A stretch of DNA of 64,000 bases from contig CAVWOU010000010.1 of NCBI GenBank assembly GCA_963756745.1, positions 248,001-312,000 of the forward strand. Reading direction: 5' to 3'. Shown here one piece after another: positions 33,706 to 43,242 of the stretch. The translations under genes and the position numbers were made by a program. The stretch comes from DASPWW01 sp963756745. GTDB taxonomy: Bacteria > Actinomycetota > Thermoleophilia > Solirubrobacterales > 70-9. Within the stretch, counting starts at the first letter, position 1. Each line of letters opens with the position of its first letter. Below the pieces are notes generated by a model. That model was not told the DNA's origin. It saw only the letters and a program-made list of their open reading frames with translations, and ran no database searches.

Positions 33706-35099
33706 GGTCGGCGACCTCGCGGTCGTGCTGCACACGCACATGCCCTACGTCGAGGGGTTCGGGACCTACCCGTTCGGCGAGGAGTGGCTGTTCGATGCAT
33801 ACGCGCGCTCCCACCTGCCGGTGCTCGAGGTGGCGCGCGACCTGACGATGTCGGTCACGCCGGTGCTCGCCGACCAGCTCGAGGCGCCGGGCGTCGCGGG
33901 CCGCATGCGGACGCTTCCTGCGCGATCACCGGCTCGCCGCGGCCGAGCGCGACGCCGGGTCGGCCGACGTCGCACCCGCCGCCGGCGCCGAGGCGGAGCT
34001 CTACGCCGGCGCGCTCGCGCGGCTCGATGCGATCGCCGGCGACCTGCTGGCGCCGTTCCGGGCCGCGCAGCGTGAGCGCGGGGTGGAGCTGATCGCGTCA
34101 GCCGCCACGCACGCCGTGCTTCCGCTCGTCGCCACGACCCCGGGCCGCCGGCTCCAGCTCGACGCCGGGCTGCGCTCGCACCGCAGGCGGTTTGGGGCTA
34201 CGAGCGGATTCTGGCTGCCCGAATGCGCGTACTCGGCCGGCATCGAGAACCTGCTCGCCGAGCGCGAGCTGCGACTGTTCTGCGTCGATCAGAGCGCCAA
34301 CGAGCCGTCGCTCGCATCGCTCGCCCCGGTCCGGACGCGCTCCGGTCCGCTCGCGTTCACGATCGACTGGGAGGCCATCTCGCTCGTGTGGGCCCCGCGA
34401 GGCTACCCCTCGCACCTGGACTACCTCGAGTTTCATCGCACCTCCGCGAACGGGATCCGGCTATGGGCGATCGGCGGCGCGCCGTGGGACCCGCGTAGTG
34501 CCGCGCGACGTGCCGAGCACGACGCGGAGAGGTTCCTCGAGCGCGTCGCAGCGCGCCTGCGCGAGTTCGAGGCAGTCCGCGGGCGCAAGGGTCTCGTCAC
34601 CTTCGCGATCGACACCGAGCTCCTCGGGCACTGGTGGACCGAGGGCCCGCTGTGGCTGGATGCGGTGCTGCGGCTCGCGCCGCGCCACGGCATCCGGCCG
34701 CTCACGCTCGCGCGCGCCGCCGAGCGCCACGAGGGCGAGGAACGCCCGCTGCGCGGCGCGAGCTGGGGGGACGGCAAGGACCTCGACACCTGGGACTCGC
34801 CGCCAGTCGCCGACCTCGCGTGGGCGGCCCGCAGGCTCGAGCTGCGGCTCCTCGGCGCCGTGAGCGCGGGCCGGATCTCGCGCCGGGCCGCCGAGCGCGC
34901 GGCGCGCGAGCTGCTCGGCGTCCAGGCGAGCGATTGGGCGTTCCTCGACTCCAAGCGGCAGGCGGGCGACTATCCGTTTGCCCGCGCGGTGAGCCACGCC
35001 GAGCGCCTGCTCGAGGCCATAGACTCCGGCGAGCCGCCAGACCCGCGCATGCGCAATCTCGCCCCCGACCTCAGCCTCGCCCCGCTTCTCGAGCCATAG
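33698..35099 (+). CDS. GH57 alpha-glucan branching-type enzyme (one-base frame change)
   Basis: About 466 residues after correction. It begins DLAVVLHTHMPYVEGFGTYP, the canonical GH57/DUF1957 start, then DLTMSVTPVLADQLEAPGVA. Near 33910 one extra base separates GRM from RFLRDHRLAAAERDAG. The rest is intact: FGATSGFWLPECAYSAGIEN (catalytic glutamate in WLPECAY), CVDQSANEPS, GGKxxxDTW-like SWGDGKDLDTWDSPP, and WAFLDSKRQAGDYPFARAVS. Members form alpha-1,6 branches in glycogen-like glucans. Followed by the GT4 gene, 23 bp later. Confidence 0.9.
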
Positions 35100-35122
35100 A
35101 GCCCACGGACCGCGCGGCCAAC

Positions 35123-36334
35123 GTGAACCGAGCGCTGATCCTCTCCTGGGAGTACCCGCCCCTGATCGAGGGAGGCCTTGCGCGCCACGTCCGCAAGCTC
35201 GCCGAGTGCCTCGCCGAGCTCGGGGTGGATGTCCACGTGTTGACCCGTGGCGGAGAGGAGTCCCCGGCCGAGGACGTTGCCGGGGGCGTCGCGATTCACC
35301 GCGTCCGCGAGCCGACCCGGCCGCGCGATCTCGGTGAGTTCGTCGCCTGGGTCGAGCGGATGAACTCCGACATGCTGGCCGCCGGGGTGGAGCTGGGTGA
35401 CCGCTACGACTTCGACGTCGTGCACGGCCACGACTGGCTCGTCGCCGCGGCGTGCGATCACCTGGCGCGGCGCTTCGCCTCGCCGCTGGTGACAACGATC
35501 CACGCCACCGAGCACGGGCGCCACCAGGGGTGGGTCGACGAGCACCCGCAGTCCTACATCCACGGCGTCGAGCGCTGGATCACTAATCGCTCCGACCGCG
35601 TGATCGCGTGCTCGTACTACATGCGCGAGCAGATCGCCGACATCTTCGGGGTCGAGGAGCACCGGGTCACGGTGATTCCGAACGGGATCGACCCCGACGA
35701 GCTTCAGCCGCACGACGCGCCGGAGCTGGAGCGCCTGCGCTCCCAGTTCGCCGCCCCGCACGAGCGGCTCGTGCTGCTGGTCGGCCGGCTCGTGTACGAG
35801 AAGGGCTTTCAGATCGCTCTCGAGGCGATGCCCGCGCTGATCGAGCGCGTCCCGCGGACACGCTTCATCGTCGCCGGGTCGGGCACGCATGAGGAGCAGC
35901 TGCGCGCTCAGGCGGAGGAGCTCGGGCTCGGCGCGGAGGGCACCTTCCTCGGCTGGATCGGCGATGACGTCCTGCATTCGCTGTACCGGATCGCCGACGT
36001 GTGCGTTGTCCCGTCGATCTACGAGCCGTTCGGGCTCGTGGCGCTCGAGGCAATGGCGTCCGGCTGCCCGTGCATCGTCGCGGACACCGGCGGACTGCGC
36101 GAGGTCGTGCCGCACGACGAGGTGGGCCTGCGATTCCGGGCCCGCGATCCCGACGACCTGATCGACGTCACCGCCCGCGTGCTCTCGCAGCCTGAGCTCG
36201 GGCGCCGACTCGTCGCCGAGGCGCACGAGCACGTGCGCCGGTTCGACTGGCTGGACGTCGCCGAGCGCACGGTCGCGACGTACGACTCGCTGCTCGCGGA
36301 ACACTCGCCGGCGGGTTCGCCGCCGGCCCTTTAA
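35123..36334 (+). CDS. GT4-family glycosyltransferase (glycogen-synthase-like)
   Basis: A 403-residue GT-B enzyme. N-domain: LILSWEYPPLIEGGLARHVR and DVVHGHDWLVAAACDHLARR. C-domain: VIPNGIDPDELQ, LLVGRLVYEKGFQIALEAMP, FIVAGSGTHEEQLR, and the donor-binding PSIYEPFGLVALEAMASGCP with the E-x7-E motif. It matches actinobacterial GlgA/MggA-type ADP- or GDP-glucose alpha-glucan synthases. With the GH57 enzyme it likely makes glycogen or a cell-envelope glucan. GTG 35123 starts immediately at the first beta strand. Confidence 0.92.
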   Translation: MNRALILSWEYPPLIEGGLARHVRKLAECLAELGVDVHVLTRGGEESPAEDVAGGVAIHRVREPTRPRDLGEFVAWVERMNSDMLAAGVELGDRYDFDVVHGHDWLVAAACDHLARRFASPLVTTIHATEHGRHQGWVDEHPQSYIHGVERWITNRSDRVIACSYYMREQIADIFGVEEHRVTVIPNGIDPDELQPHDAPELERLRSQFAAPHERLVLLVGRLVYEKGFQIALEAMPALIERVPRTRFIVAGSGTHEEQLRAQAEELGLGAEGTFLGWIGDDVLHSLYRIADVCVVPSIYEPFGLVALEAMASGCPCIVADTGGLREVVPHDEVGLRFRARDPDDLIDVTARVLSQPELGRRLVAEAHEHVRRFDWLDVAERTVATYDSLLAEHSPAGSPPAL

Positions 36335-36379
36335 CCCGTCGCGGCGGTGACATAGGCTGCGAGCCCGAGCGCGGCCAGG

Positions 36380-37039
36380 TTGCTAGCCCTGATCGACACC
36401 CGCGATGAGTTCGATGACCTTCTCGGTCTTTATCTCCCAATCGGTGTCGCCGTCGCCGCGGTCGTCTTCGCCCTCACGCTGTTCGCGATCGTGCGATACC
36501 GGCGGCGCGGCGACGAGATCCCCAGCCAGCGCGAGGGCCTTCCGTGGGCGGAGGCGAGCTACGCCGTCGTGCTCGCGGGAATCGTCGCGGTCCTGCTCAC
36601 ATCGACGTTCGCGACCACGGATCGCGTCGACGAGCTGTCCGCCGATCCCGGGCTCGAGTTAGACGTCACCGCGTTCCAGTGGGGGTGGAGGTTCACCTAC
36701 GCCGGCGAGGACGTGACGGTCGTCGGCGACGATCGACGCCCTCCGACGCTGGTTGTCCCCACCGACACGACGGTGCGCTTCAACGTCGAGTCGCGCGACG
36801 TGATCCACGCATTCTGGATTCCGGAGCTGAGGTTCAAGAAGGACGTGTTCCCGGACCACGTGAACAGCTTCGACCTCGCCTTCGGTGATGAGGAGACGGT
36901 TGGTCGCTGCGCCGAGTTCTGCGGCCTCGCCCATGGCGAGATGACGTTCGACGTAATCGCGATGTCGCCGACCGAGTTCGATGACTGGCTGCGGACGCAG
37001 CGGCGCGCCGGCGAGATCCAGCATCGGGGGGCTCAATGA
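36380..37039 (+). CDS. ctaC: Cytochrome c oxidase subunit II
   Basis: A 219-residue CuA-containing subunit: two N-terminal helices (YLPIGVAVAAVVFALTLFAI and ASYAVVLAGIVAVLLTSTFA), then the cupredoxin domain with WGWRFTY, HAFWIPELRFKKDVFPDHVN and the CuA ligand loop CAEFCGLAHGEMTFDVIA. All CuA ligands (H, C, E, C, H, M) are present. TTG 36380 is assigned because no ATG is in place; the exact start is uncertain. The stop overlaps ctaD (ATGA). No signal peptide or lipobox is seen. Confidence 0.93.
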   Translation: MLALIDTRDEFDDLLGLYLPIGVAVAAVVFALTLFAIVRYRRRGDEIPSQREGLPWAEASYAVVLAGIVAVLLTSTFATTDRVDELSADPGLELDVTAFQWGWRFTYAGEDVTVVGDDRRPPTLVVPTDTTVRFNVESRDVIHAFWIPELRFKKDVFPDHVNSFDLAFGDEETVGRCAEFCGLAHGEMTFDVIAMSPTEFDDWLRTQRRAGEIQHRGAQ

Positions 37040-38678
37040 GGGGTGCTGAGATCGGCGCCGGCGCGGCGGTCGCCGAGCGGGCTCCGGCCGGCGGGCTTCT
37101 GGCGTGGGTCGCCACCACCGACCACAAGCGGATCGCGCTGCGGATGGCCGCCGTCGCGCTCGCGTTCTTCGTGATCGGGGGGCTGTTCGCGCTCGTGATG
37201 CGCTCCGAGCTCGCCGACCCGGGCATCCAGCTGGTCGGCCGCGACACCTACAACCAGCTGTTCTCGATGCACGGCACGACGATGATCTTCCTCGTCATGA
37301 CGCCGCTGGCGGTCGCGCTCGGCGTGTACATGGTCCCGCTCCAGGTCGGCGCCGCGGAGATCGCCGCGCCGCGGATCGCGCTCGGCGGCCACTGGCTCGT
37401 GCTGGCGGGCGGCCTGACGATGTACTCGGGCTTCCTCACCGACCACGGCGCCGGTAAGGCCGGCTGGACGGCCTACTACCCGTTGTCGGGCGACTCCGCG
37501 ACGCCGGGGACCGGGATGGACCTGTGGGTCGCCGGGGTGATCCTGGTCGGCGTCGGGTTGACGCTCCTGGCCACCTGCATCCTCGCAACGATCATCGGCC
37601 TGCGGGCTCCGGGGATGACGATGCTGCGGCTGCCGGTGTTCACGTGGACGATGCTCGCGGCCACGCTGATGATCGTGATGACGGTCCCGGTTCTGGGTGT
37701 GGGGATGGCGCTCCTGCTCGCGGAGCGCCTCGGCGCCGACATCTTCAACACCGAGGGCGGCCCGATCGCGTACCAGAACCTGTTCTGGTTCTTCGGGCAC
37801 CCGGCCGTGTACATCATGTTCTTCCCCTTCCTCGGGATCACGGCGGAGGTGGTGTCGACGTTCTCGCGCCGGCGCTTCGTCGGGTACAAGCCGCTGATCC
37901 TCGCCCTGCTCGCGTTCACCGGCCTGTCGATGAGCGTGTGGGCGCACCACATGTTCACCACCGGCCAGACGGTGAACAAGTACTTCTCGCTCACCTCGAC
38001 CGCGCTCGTTGTGCCCGCCGGGATGGAGTACTTCGCCGTGATCGCGACGCTGATCGGCGGCGCGATCGTGCTCCGGACGCCGATGCTGTTCGCGCTCGGG
38101 TTCTTCTTGCAGTTCCTGATCGGCGGGCTGAGCGGCGTGATCGTGGCGTCGCCGCCGCTCGACTACCACCTGCACGACAGCTACTTCATCGTCGCCCACT
38201 TCCACTACACGCTGTTCGCGGGCAGCCTCTTCGCCGGCTTCGCGGCCGCCTACTACTGGTTCCCGAAGTTCACCGGGGCGATGCTGCGCGACGGGCTCGG
38301 GAAGGTCCAGTTCGCGCTGATCGTGATCGGGACGAACCTGACCTTCTTCCCGATGTTCCTGCTCGGCTACGACGGGATGCCGCGCCGCGTCGCCGACTAC
38401 GCGCCGACGCGGGCTTCACCGACCTCAACCGCCTCTCGACGCTGGGCTCGTACTTCATCGCGCTCGGCGTCGCAGTGTTCCTGGTGAACCTGTACGTCTC
38501 GCTGCGCAACCGCGAGCCGGCGGGGAACGACCCCTGGGAGGGGCAGACCCTCGAGTGGGCGACCACCTCGCCGCCGCCGCGCTACAACTTCCGCTCGCTG
38601 CCGAAGATCACCTCGTACGCGCCGGTGCTCGACAGCCGGATCGCGAAGGCGCGGCGCGAGCAGGGAGGCGGCGGATGA
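37036..38678 (+). CDS. ctaD: Cytochrome c oxidase subunit I (one-base frame change near C-terminus)
   Basis: A heme-copper oxidase large subunit of about 547 residues. It has WVATTDHKRIALRMAAVALA, the high-spin heme/CuB motif WFFGHPAVYIMFFPFLGI, the paired-histidine helix VWAHHMFTTGQTVNKYFSLT and the heme ligands in YFIVAHFHYTLFAGS. It is aa3-type A-family. Near 38406 one base is missing: RRVADYAP is followed in the next frame by DAGFTDLNRLSTLGSYFIAL, which is the true helix XII region. Coupled at both ends (ATGA to the previous and the next gene). Confidence 0.93.
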
Positions 38679-39024
38679 GGGTCGGGGCGCTGTGGATGGG
38701 CGGGCTCGCGGTGTGGATCGGGGCTGCTGTCGCTCTTGCTGTGGCTGTGGACGGGCGACGAGCTCGCTCCGGCGCTGCTGACCGGCGCCGCGGTCGCGCT
38801 CGCCCTGATCGCGCTCTACGCGGCCGTGCGCAGCGAGGAGCGTTGCCGGCTCGCGAAGGCTCGCGGAGTCGAGCCTGCCGACCGTCGTGATCGCGTTCGG
38901 GGTGGCGATGGCGCTGAACGGACTCGCGTTCGGGCTGTTCCTGATCCTGATCGGGGCCGAGGTGGCGGCGCTCGGGATCGCCGGGCTCGTGATCGAGCAC
39001 CTCGAGGACCGGAGGGCGCGGTGA
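38675..39024 (+). CDS. Small membrane subunit, cox operon (two one-base frame changes)
   Basis: About 115 residues when two extra bases are removed. Three frames in order: MRVGALWMGGLAVWIGAA, then LLSLLLWLWTGDELAPALLT and a helix ALALIALYAAVRSEERCRLA, then SSLPTVVIAFGVAMALNG and a terminal helix GAEVAALGIAGLVIEHLEDR. Three to four membrane segments, consistent with a small cytochrome-oxidase accessory subunit (subunit IV-like) that is poorly conserved between actinobacteria. Starts in ATGA overlap with ctaD and ends in GTGA overlap with the ctaG-like gene. Confidence 0.65.
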
Positions 39025-39509
39025 GCGCGGGCCACATGGTCGAGCACTCCGTTCTCGCGATGGTCGTCGCGCCGCTGATCGTGCTCGCGTGGGTGCGCCT
39101 GGGGCTACCTCGCGTCCGGCTCGGCCATCCCGCCTTCGCGTGGGTGGCGTTCGTGGTCGTCCAGTGGGCGTTCCACCTCACCCCGGTGGTCGAGGAATCC
39201 CAGGGCGCTCCGCTGTTGCACTCGCTCGAGCACCTCGTCTTTCTCGCCGTCGGCGTGTGGTTCTGGGTGCCGGTGCTCGGGTGGGGGCTCGGCGATCCCG
39301 GCCGCTCGCTGTACCTGTTCGGCGCCGCGCCGGCGATCGACCTCGTGGGCGCCGCCCTGATCGCGCGCGGGGACGAGGCCGAGGGGGTTGCGATGCTCGC
39401 CGGCGGCCTCCCGGTGATCGTCGCGGCGGTGTGGGTGACGTGGGCGTGGCTCGCGCGCGAGGAGCGCGAGACAGCGATGACGGAGCGTGCGGGTGGCGCC
39501 GCGCGCTAG
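39021..39509 (+). CDS. CtaG-like cytochrome oxidase assembly membrane protein
   Basis: A 162-residue integral membrane protein of about four helices. SAGHMVEHSVLAMVVAPLIV, the conserved HLTPVVEESQ after a helix, and LLHSLEHLVFLAVGVWFWVP have the paired histidines of Caa3-type CtaG (DUF1404-like) assembly factors that deliver copper to the oxidase. GTG 39021 overlaps the stop of the small subunit. Its stop lies 22 bases inside the qcrC start region. Confidence 0.75.
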   Translation: MSAGHMVEHSVLAMVVAPLIVLAWVRLGLPRVRLGHPAFAWVAFVVVQWAFHLTPVVEESQGAPLLHSLEHLVFLAVGVWFWVPVLGWGLGDPGRSLYLFGAAPAIDLVGAALIARGDEAEGVAMLAGGLPVIVAAVWVTWAWLAREERETAMTERAGGAAR

Positions 39510-40303
39510 GCGCTGGGTTCTCGCCGCGCTCGCCGCGCTGTGCGGCGCCGGCGCGGTGCTCGGGTTCGCGGGCGGGTCGAGCGGGCAGGTCAACATCGGC
39601 GGCGGGCCGAGCCAGCCGGGCGGCGCCACCGACGCGGCCCCGCCGCCCGCGCCGGACCCAGCGCAGGTCGCGCGGGGCAGGGAGCTGTTCCTCGAGGGAT
39701 GCTCCTCGTGTCACGGCCTCGACGCCCGCGGGATCGAGGGGACCGCGCCGTCGCTGCGCGGCGCCGGAGCCGCGGCGGCCGACTTCTACCTCTCGACCGG
39801 GCGGATGCCGCTCGACAAGCCCGGGGACGAGCCGATCCGGACGCAGCCTCGATACCCCCGCGACCAGATCGACGCGATCGTCGCCTACATCGGCTCGTTC
39901 GGCGGACCGCCGATACCCGAGGTGCATCCCGGAGCGCGGCGAGCTCAACGAGGGCTTCGAGCTCTTCAACGAGAACTGCGCGGGGTGTCACCAGGCGGTC
40001 GCGAAGGGGGGCGTGGTCACCGGCGCCTTCGCGCCCGATCTCGGCGAGGCGAGCCCGACCGAGGTCGCCGAGGCGATGCGGGTCGGCCCCTACGTGATGC
40101 CGGTCTTCGGCCACCGCGAGATCGACCGCGACGAGCTGAACTCGATCGCGCGCTACGTCGAGCTGACCAAGGCGCCGGTCAACGAGGGCGGGTGGGGGAT
40201 CGGGAACCTCGGCCCGGTCCCGGAGGGCATGATCGCGTGGCTGCTTGCGCTCGCCTCGCTGCTGCTTGTGGCCCGGGTGATCGGGATAAGGGGGAAGGAA
40301 TGA
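39487..40303 (+). CDS. qcrC: Diheme cytochrome c of the bc complex (one-base frame change)
   Basis: About 271 residues. Signal-like N-terminus ARRWVLAALAALCGAGAVLG, first c-type heme CSSCH, then near 39940 one extra base, after which ELNEGFELFNENCAGCH supplies the second heme site, followed by FAPDLGEASPTEVAEAMRVG and MPVFGHREI (likely methionine ligand). A C-terminal membrane anchor (MIAWLLALASLLLVARVIGI) is the diagnostic QcrC feature. In such actinobacteria this diheme cytochrome passes electrons directly to the aa3 oxidase. Overlaps its neighbours at both ends. Confidence 0.9.
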
Positions 40304-41176
40304 ACAAGGGGGACGGGATGAAGCGCGCGGAGGGAGCGGTGCTCGTGATGCTCGCGCTCGCCGCGGCGGCCGCGGCGCTGTTCGTGGTCGCGTACGCGCT
40401 CGAGTGGTCGACCCAGATCCTCGGGCTCGCGCTCGGCGGCGTCGTTCGTGTTCGTCGCCGTGGCGCTGATCGTCGCCGGCAAGCGCGTCGCGCCGGGGGA
40501 GGTGGTCGCCGAGGAGCGCCCGACGCTCGGCGACGAGGGCGAGCAGCTGGCCCTGGAGCAGGACATCGAGGAGGGTGGGAAGGGCGTGTCGCGCCGCGGC
40601 GTCCTGCTGGGCGGGGCGGCGGCGACCGGGACCGCGCTGGGCGCCGCGCTGGTGATTCCCGCCGCGTCACTCGGCCCGGCGCCGGGAGACGCGATCGGAG
40701 CGTCGCCGTGGCGGCGCGGGACGCGCGTGACCGACGAGGAGGGCAACCCGATCGGGCCCGATGACATCAGCCTCGGCGGGTTTGCCACCGGCTACCCGCA
40801 GGGCTCGGATCCGCGCGAGCTCGGGTCCCAGATCCTGCTGATCAAGATCCGACCCGAGGAGCTCGACCCCCCGCCTGATCGCGCCGGCTGGGACGTCGAG
40901 GGCGTGCTCGCGTTCTCGAAGATCTGCACCCACGCGGGGTGCACGATCAACCTCTTCCGCTACCCGCTGTACGAGCCCACCTCTCCGGGCCCGGCGCTCG
41001 TGTGCCCGTGTCACTACTCGACCTTCGACGTGACGACAGGCGGCAACGTGATCTTCGGGCCCGCGGGACGCGACCTCCCGCAGCTGCCGCTCGCGCTGGA
41101 CTCGGGCCGGCGGCTGATCGCCGACGGCGAGATGTCGGGTGCGATCGGGCCGTCGTGGTGGGGTGTGAGGAAGTAG
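40300..41176 (+). CDS. qcrA: Rieske iron-sulfur subunit (one-base frame change near N-terminus)
   Basis: About 291 residues. The N-terminus has two hydrophobic helices (AVLVMLALAAAAAALFVVAY and, after a one-base change near 40435, FVFVAVALIVAGKR), then SRRGVLLGGAAATGTALGAA, a twin-arginine-like third segment. The Rieske domain has CTHAGCTINL and CPCHYSTFDV, the complete ligand set for the 2Fe-2S cluster. It carries electrons from quinol to cytochrome c1. Start ATG 40300 overlaps the qcrC stop (ATGA). Confidence 0.92.
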
Positions 41177-41186
41177 TGGGCCACTC

Positions 41187-42569
41187 GTGATCCGCGCGGC
41201 GATCCGGTACCTGGACGAGCGCACCGGCTCGGCTCCGCTGCTGCGCAAGGCGCTGCGCTACGCGTTCCCCGACCACTGGGCGTTCCTGTTCGGGGAGATC
41301 GCGCTGTATTCGTTCGTGGTCCTCGTCGGCACCGGCATCTTCCTGACCCTGTTCTTCGAGCCGAGCCTCGCCACCACGACCTACGACGGCATGTACGACC
41401 CGCTCCGCGGGGCCGAGATGTCGGTCGCCTACGACTCCGCGATACGGATCTCGTTCGACGTCAACGGCGGTCTGCTGATGCGCCAGACCCACCACTGGGC
41501 GGCGCTCGTCTTCGTCGCCGCGATCTCCGTCCACCTGATGCGGATCTTCTTCACGGGCGCATTCCGCAAGCCCCGCGAGATCAACTACTACATCGGGCTC
41601 ACGATGCTCGTCCTCGCCCTGGTCGAGGGCTTCGCCGGATACTCGATGGTCGACGACCTGCTCTCCGGCATGGGCCTCGCGATCGCCTACGCGACCACGC
41701 TATCGATCCCCGTGGTCGGCGGCGATCTCGGCTTCCTGATCTGGGGGGGTGAGTTCCCGGGCTCCACGGACTTCATCTCGCGGCTGTACATCGTCCACGT
41801 GCTGATCCTGCCGGTGATCATCGGGGGGTTGATTGCAGTCCACCTGCTGCTGGTCGCGGTGCCGCACCATGCGCAGTTCCGCGGCGGGGGGGCGACCGAG
41901 CGAAACGTCGTCGGCACTCCGATGTGGCCCGGCTACGCGCTGCGCTCGCTCGGTCTGCTGTTCGCAACCGCCGGATTTCTGTTCCTTCTCGGGGGGCTCG
42001 TGCAGATCAATCCGATCTGGCAGTGGGGCCCGTTCGAGCTCGAGGACGGCACCAACGGGGTGCAGCCCGACTGGTACATGGGATGGCTGATCGGCGCGCT
42101 GCGGATCATGCCGCCGATCGAGCCGGTGATCTTCGGCTACACGGTGTTCCCGAACCCGTTCTTCGGCGGCCTGCTGGTTCCGTCGGTGGTGTTCGGCCTG
42201 CTGTACACGTGGCCGCACATCGAGCGCCGCGTGACCGGCGACAAGGCGGTCCACAACCTGCTCGATCGTCCCCGCGACAACCCGTGGCGCACCGCGGTGG
42301 GCGCCGCGGTGTTCACGTTCATCTTCCTGATCTTCCTCGCCGCGTCCGCGGACCGGGTCTTCGTCTCGTTCGGGATCGACTACGGGACCCAGGTGTGGAT
42401 CTTCCGCATCGCCGTGTTCGTCCTCCCGGCGGCCGTGTATTTCCTCACCAAGCGGATCTGCGAGGAGCTTCGGGACTCGAACTGGCATCCGCTGCGCGGC
42501 CCGGCGACGACGGAGGTCTCGCGCACCCGCGCCGGCGGCTACGCGCCCGGCACGCGACGGCCGGACTAG
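41187..42569 (+). CDS. qcrB: Cytochrome b subunit of the bc complex
   Basis: A 460-residue membrane protein. It carries heme histidines in RQTHHWAALVFVAAISVHLM and IVHVLILPVIIGGLIAVHLL, the Qo-site PDWYMGWLIGALRI equivalent of PEWY, and a long C-terminal extension typical of actinobacterial QcrB. It oxidises menaquinol and is the bedaquiline-class (Q203) target in mycobacteria. GTG 41187 is 10 bases after the qcrA stop. It ends the operon; no ctaE (subunit III) is present in it. Confidence 0.95.
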   Translation: MIRAAIRYLDERTGSAPLLRKALRYAFPDHWAFLFGEIALYSFVVLVGTGIFLTLFFEPSLATTTYDGMYDPLRGAEMSVAYDSAIRISFDVNGGLLMRQTHHWAALVFVAAISVHLMRIFFTGAFRKPREINYYIGLTMLVLALVEGFAGYSMVDDLLSGMGLAIAYATTLSIPVVGGDLGFLIWGGEFPGSTDFISRLYIVHVLILPVIIGGLIAVHLLLVAVPHHAQFRGGGATERNVVGTPMWPGYALRSLGLLFATAGFLFLLGGLVQINPIWQWGPFELEDGTNGVQPDWYMGWLIGALRIMPPIEPVIFGYTVFPNPFFGGLLVPSVVFGLLYTWPHIERRVTGDKAVHNLLDRPRDNPWRTAVGAAVFTFIFLIFLAASADRVFVSFGIDYGTQVWIFRIAVFVLPAAVYFLTKRICEELRDSNWHPLRGPATTEVSRTRAGGYAPGTRRPD

Positions 42570-42604
42570 GCGCTTTCTCGCCGCCCCGCGCGTAGAGTCG
42601 GTAC

Positions 42605-43204
42605 GTGCTCGAGGAGCTCGTCAGCCAGTCGGTCGAGCTGCCCAGTGGTGATATCCGCCTCTTGCAGCCCCAGGAGGCCGCCGCGCTTCCGGACACGGGC
42701 GCCGTCGAATGGGCGCCGGTCGCTCCGTACTGGTCCGTTCTATGGCGCAGCGGTACGGCTCTCGCGCGCGTGCTCGACGGCGAAGACCTCCGCGGGCGGC
42801 GTGTCGTCGAGCTCGGCTGCGGTCTTGCGGTACCGAGCATCGCCGCGGCGCGCGGCGGCGCCGCCGTGCTCGCCACGGACGCATCGGGCGAAGCGCTCAC
42901 GCTGGTGGAGCGGAACGCCCGCGGGAACGGCGTGCGAATCGAGACGGCGACCATCGACTGGGCGGACCCCGACGAGCTCGTCGGCCGGGCGCCGTTCGAC
43001 CTCGTGCTCGCCGCCGACGTCCTCTACGAGCGCTCCAGCGTGGCCCCGCTGCTGTCGCTGCTTCCGCGCCTCGCGCCGGAGGCGTGGCTCGCCGATCCCG
43101 GCCGGCCCGCGGCCGGCGCGTTCGCCGAGCAGGCGGGCCACCGGTGGCCGGTCGAGACCCGCATTCGGGGCGTCGTCACGCTTCGCCGGCTGCGGCTGGG
43201 CTGA
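42605..43204 (+). CDS. Class I methyltransferase, METTL/Methyltransf_16-like
   Basis: A 199-residue protein with EWAPVAPYWSVLWRSGTALA, the SAM loop VVELGCGLAVPSIAAARGGA, ATDASGEALTLVERN and FDLVLAADVLYE. This order and the PYW-x-LW-x-G motif are those of the protein-lysine methyltransferase group that includes ETF-beta lysine methyltransferase. Because etfB is encoded in the same window, ETF-beta is one possible target, but this is speculative. GTG 42605. Confidence 0.82.
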   Translation: MLEELVSQSVELPSGDIRLLQPQEAAALPDTGAVEWAPVAPYWSVLWRSGTALARVLDGEDLRGRRVVELGCGLAVPSIAAARGGAAVLATDASGEALTLVERNARGNGVRIETATIDWADPDELVGRAPFDLVLAADVLYERSSVAPLLSLLPRLAPEAWLADPGRPAAGAFAEQAGHRWPVETRIRGVVTLRRLRLG

Positions 43205-43242
43205 CGCGGTCGCTCAGCCGACCGGGTCCATCGAGTGTCGGG

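Noticed and set aside
31051..41176. Programmed +1 frameshifting as a common recoding mechanism
   Set aside because: The junctions share no slippery sequence or stop codon, and they occur in genes where recoding is unknown; assembly error is simpler.
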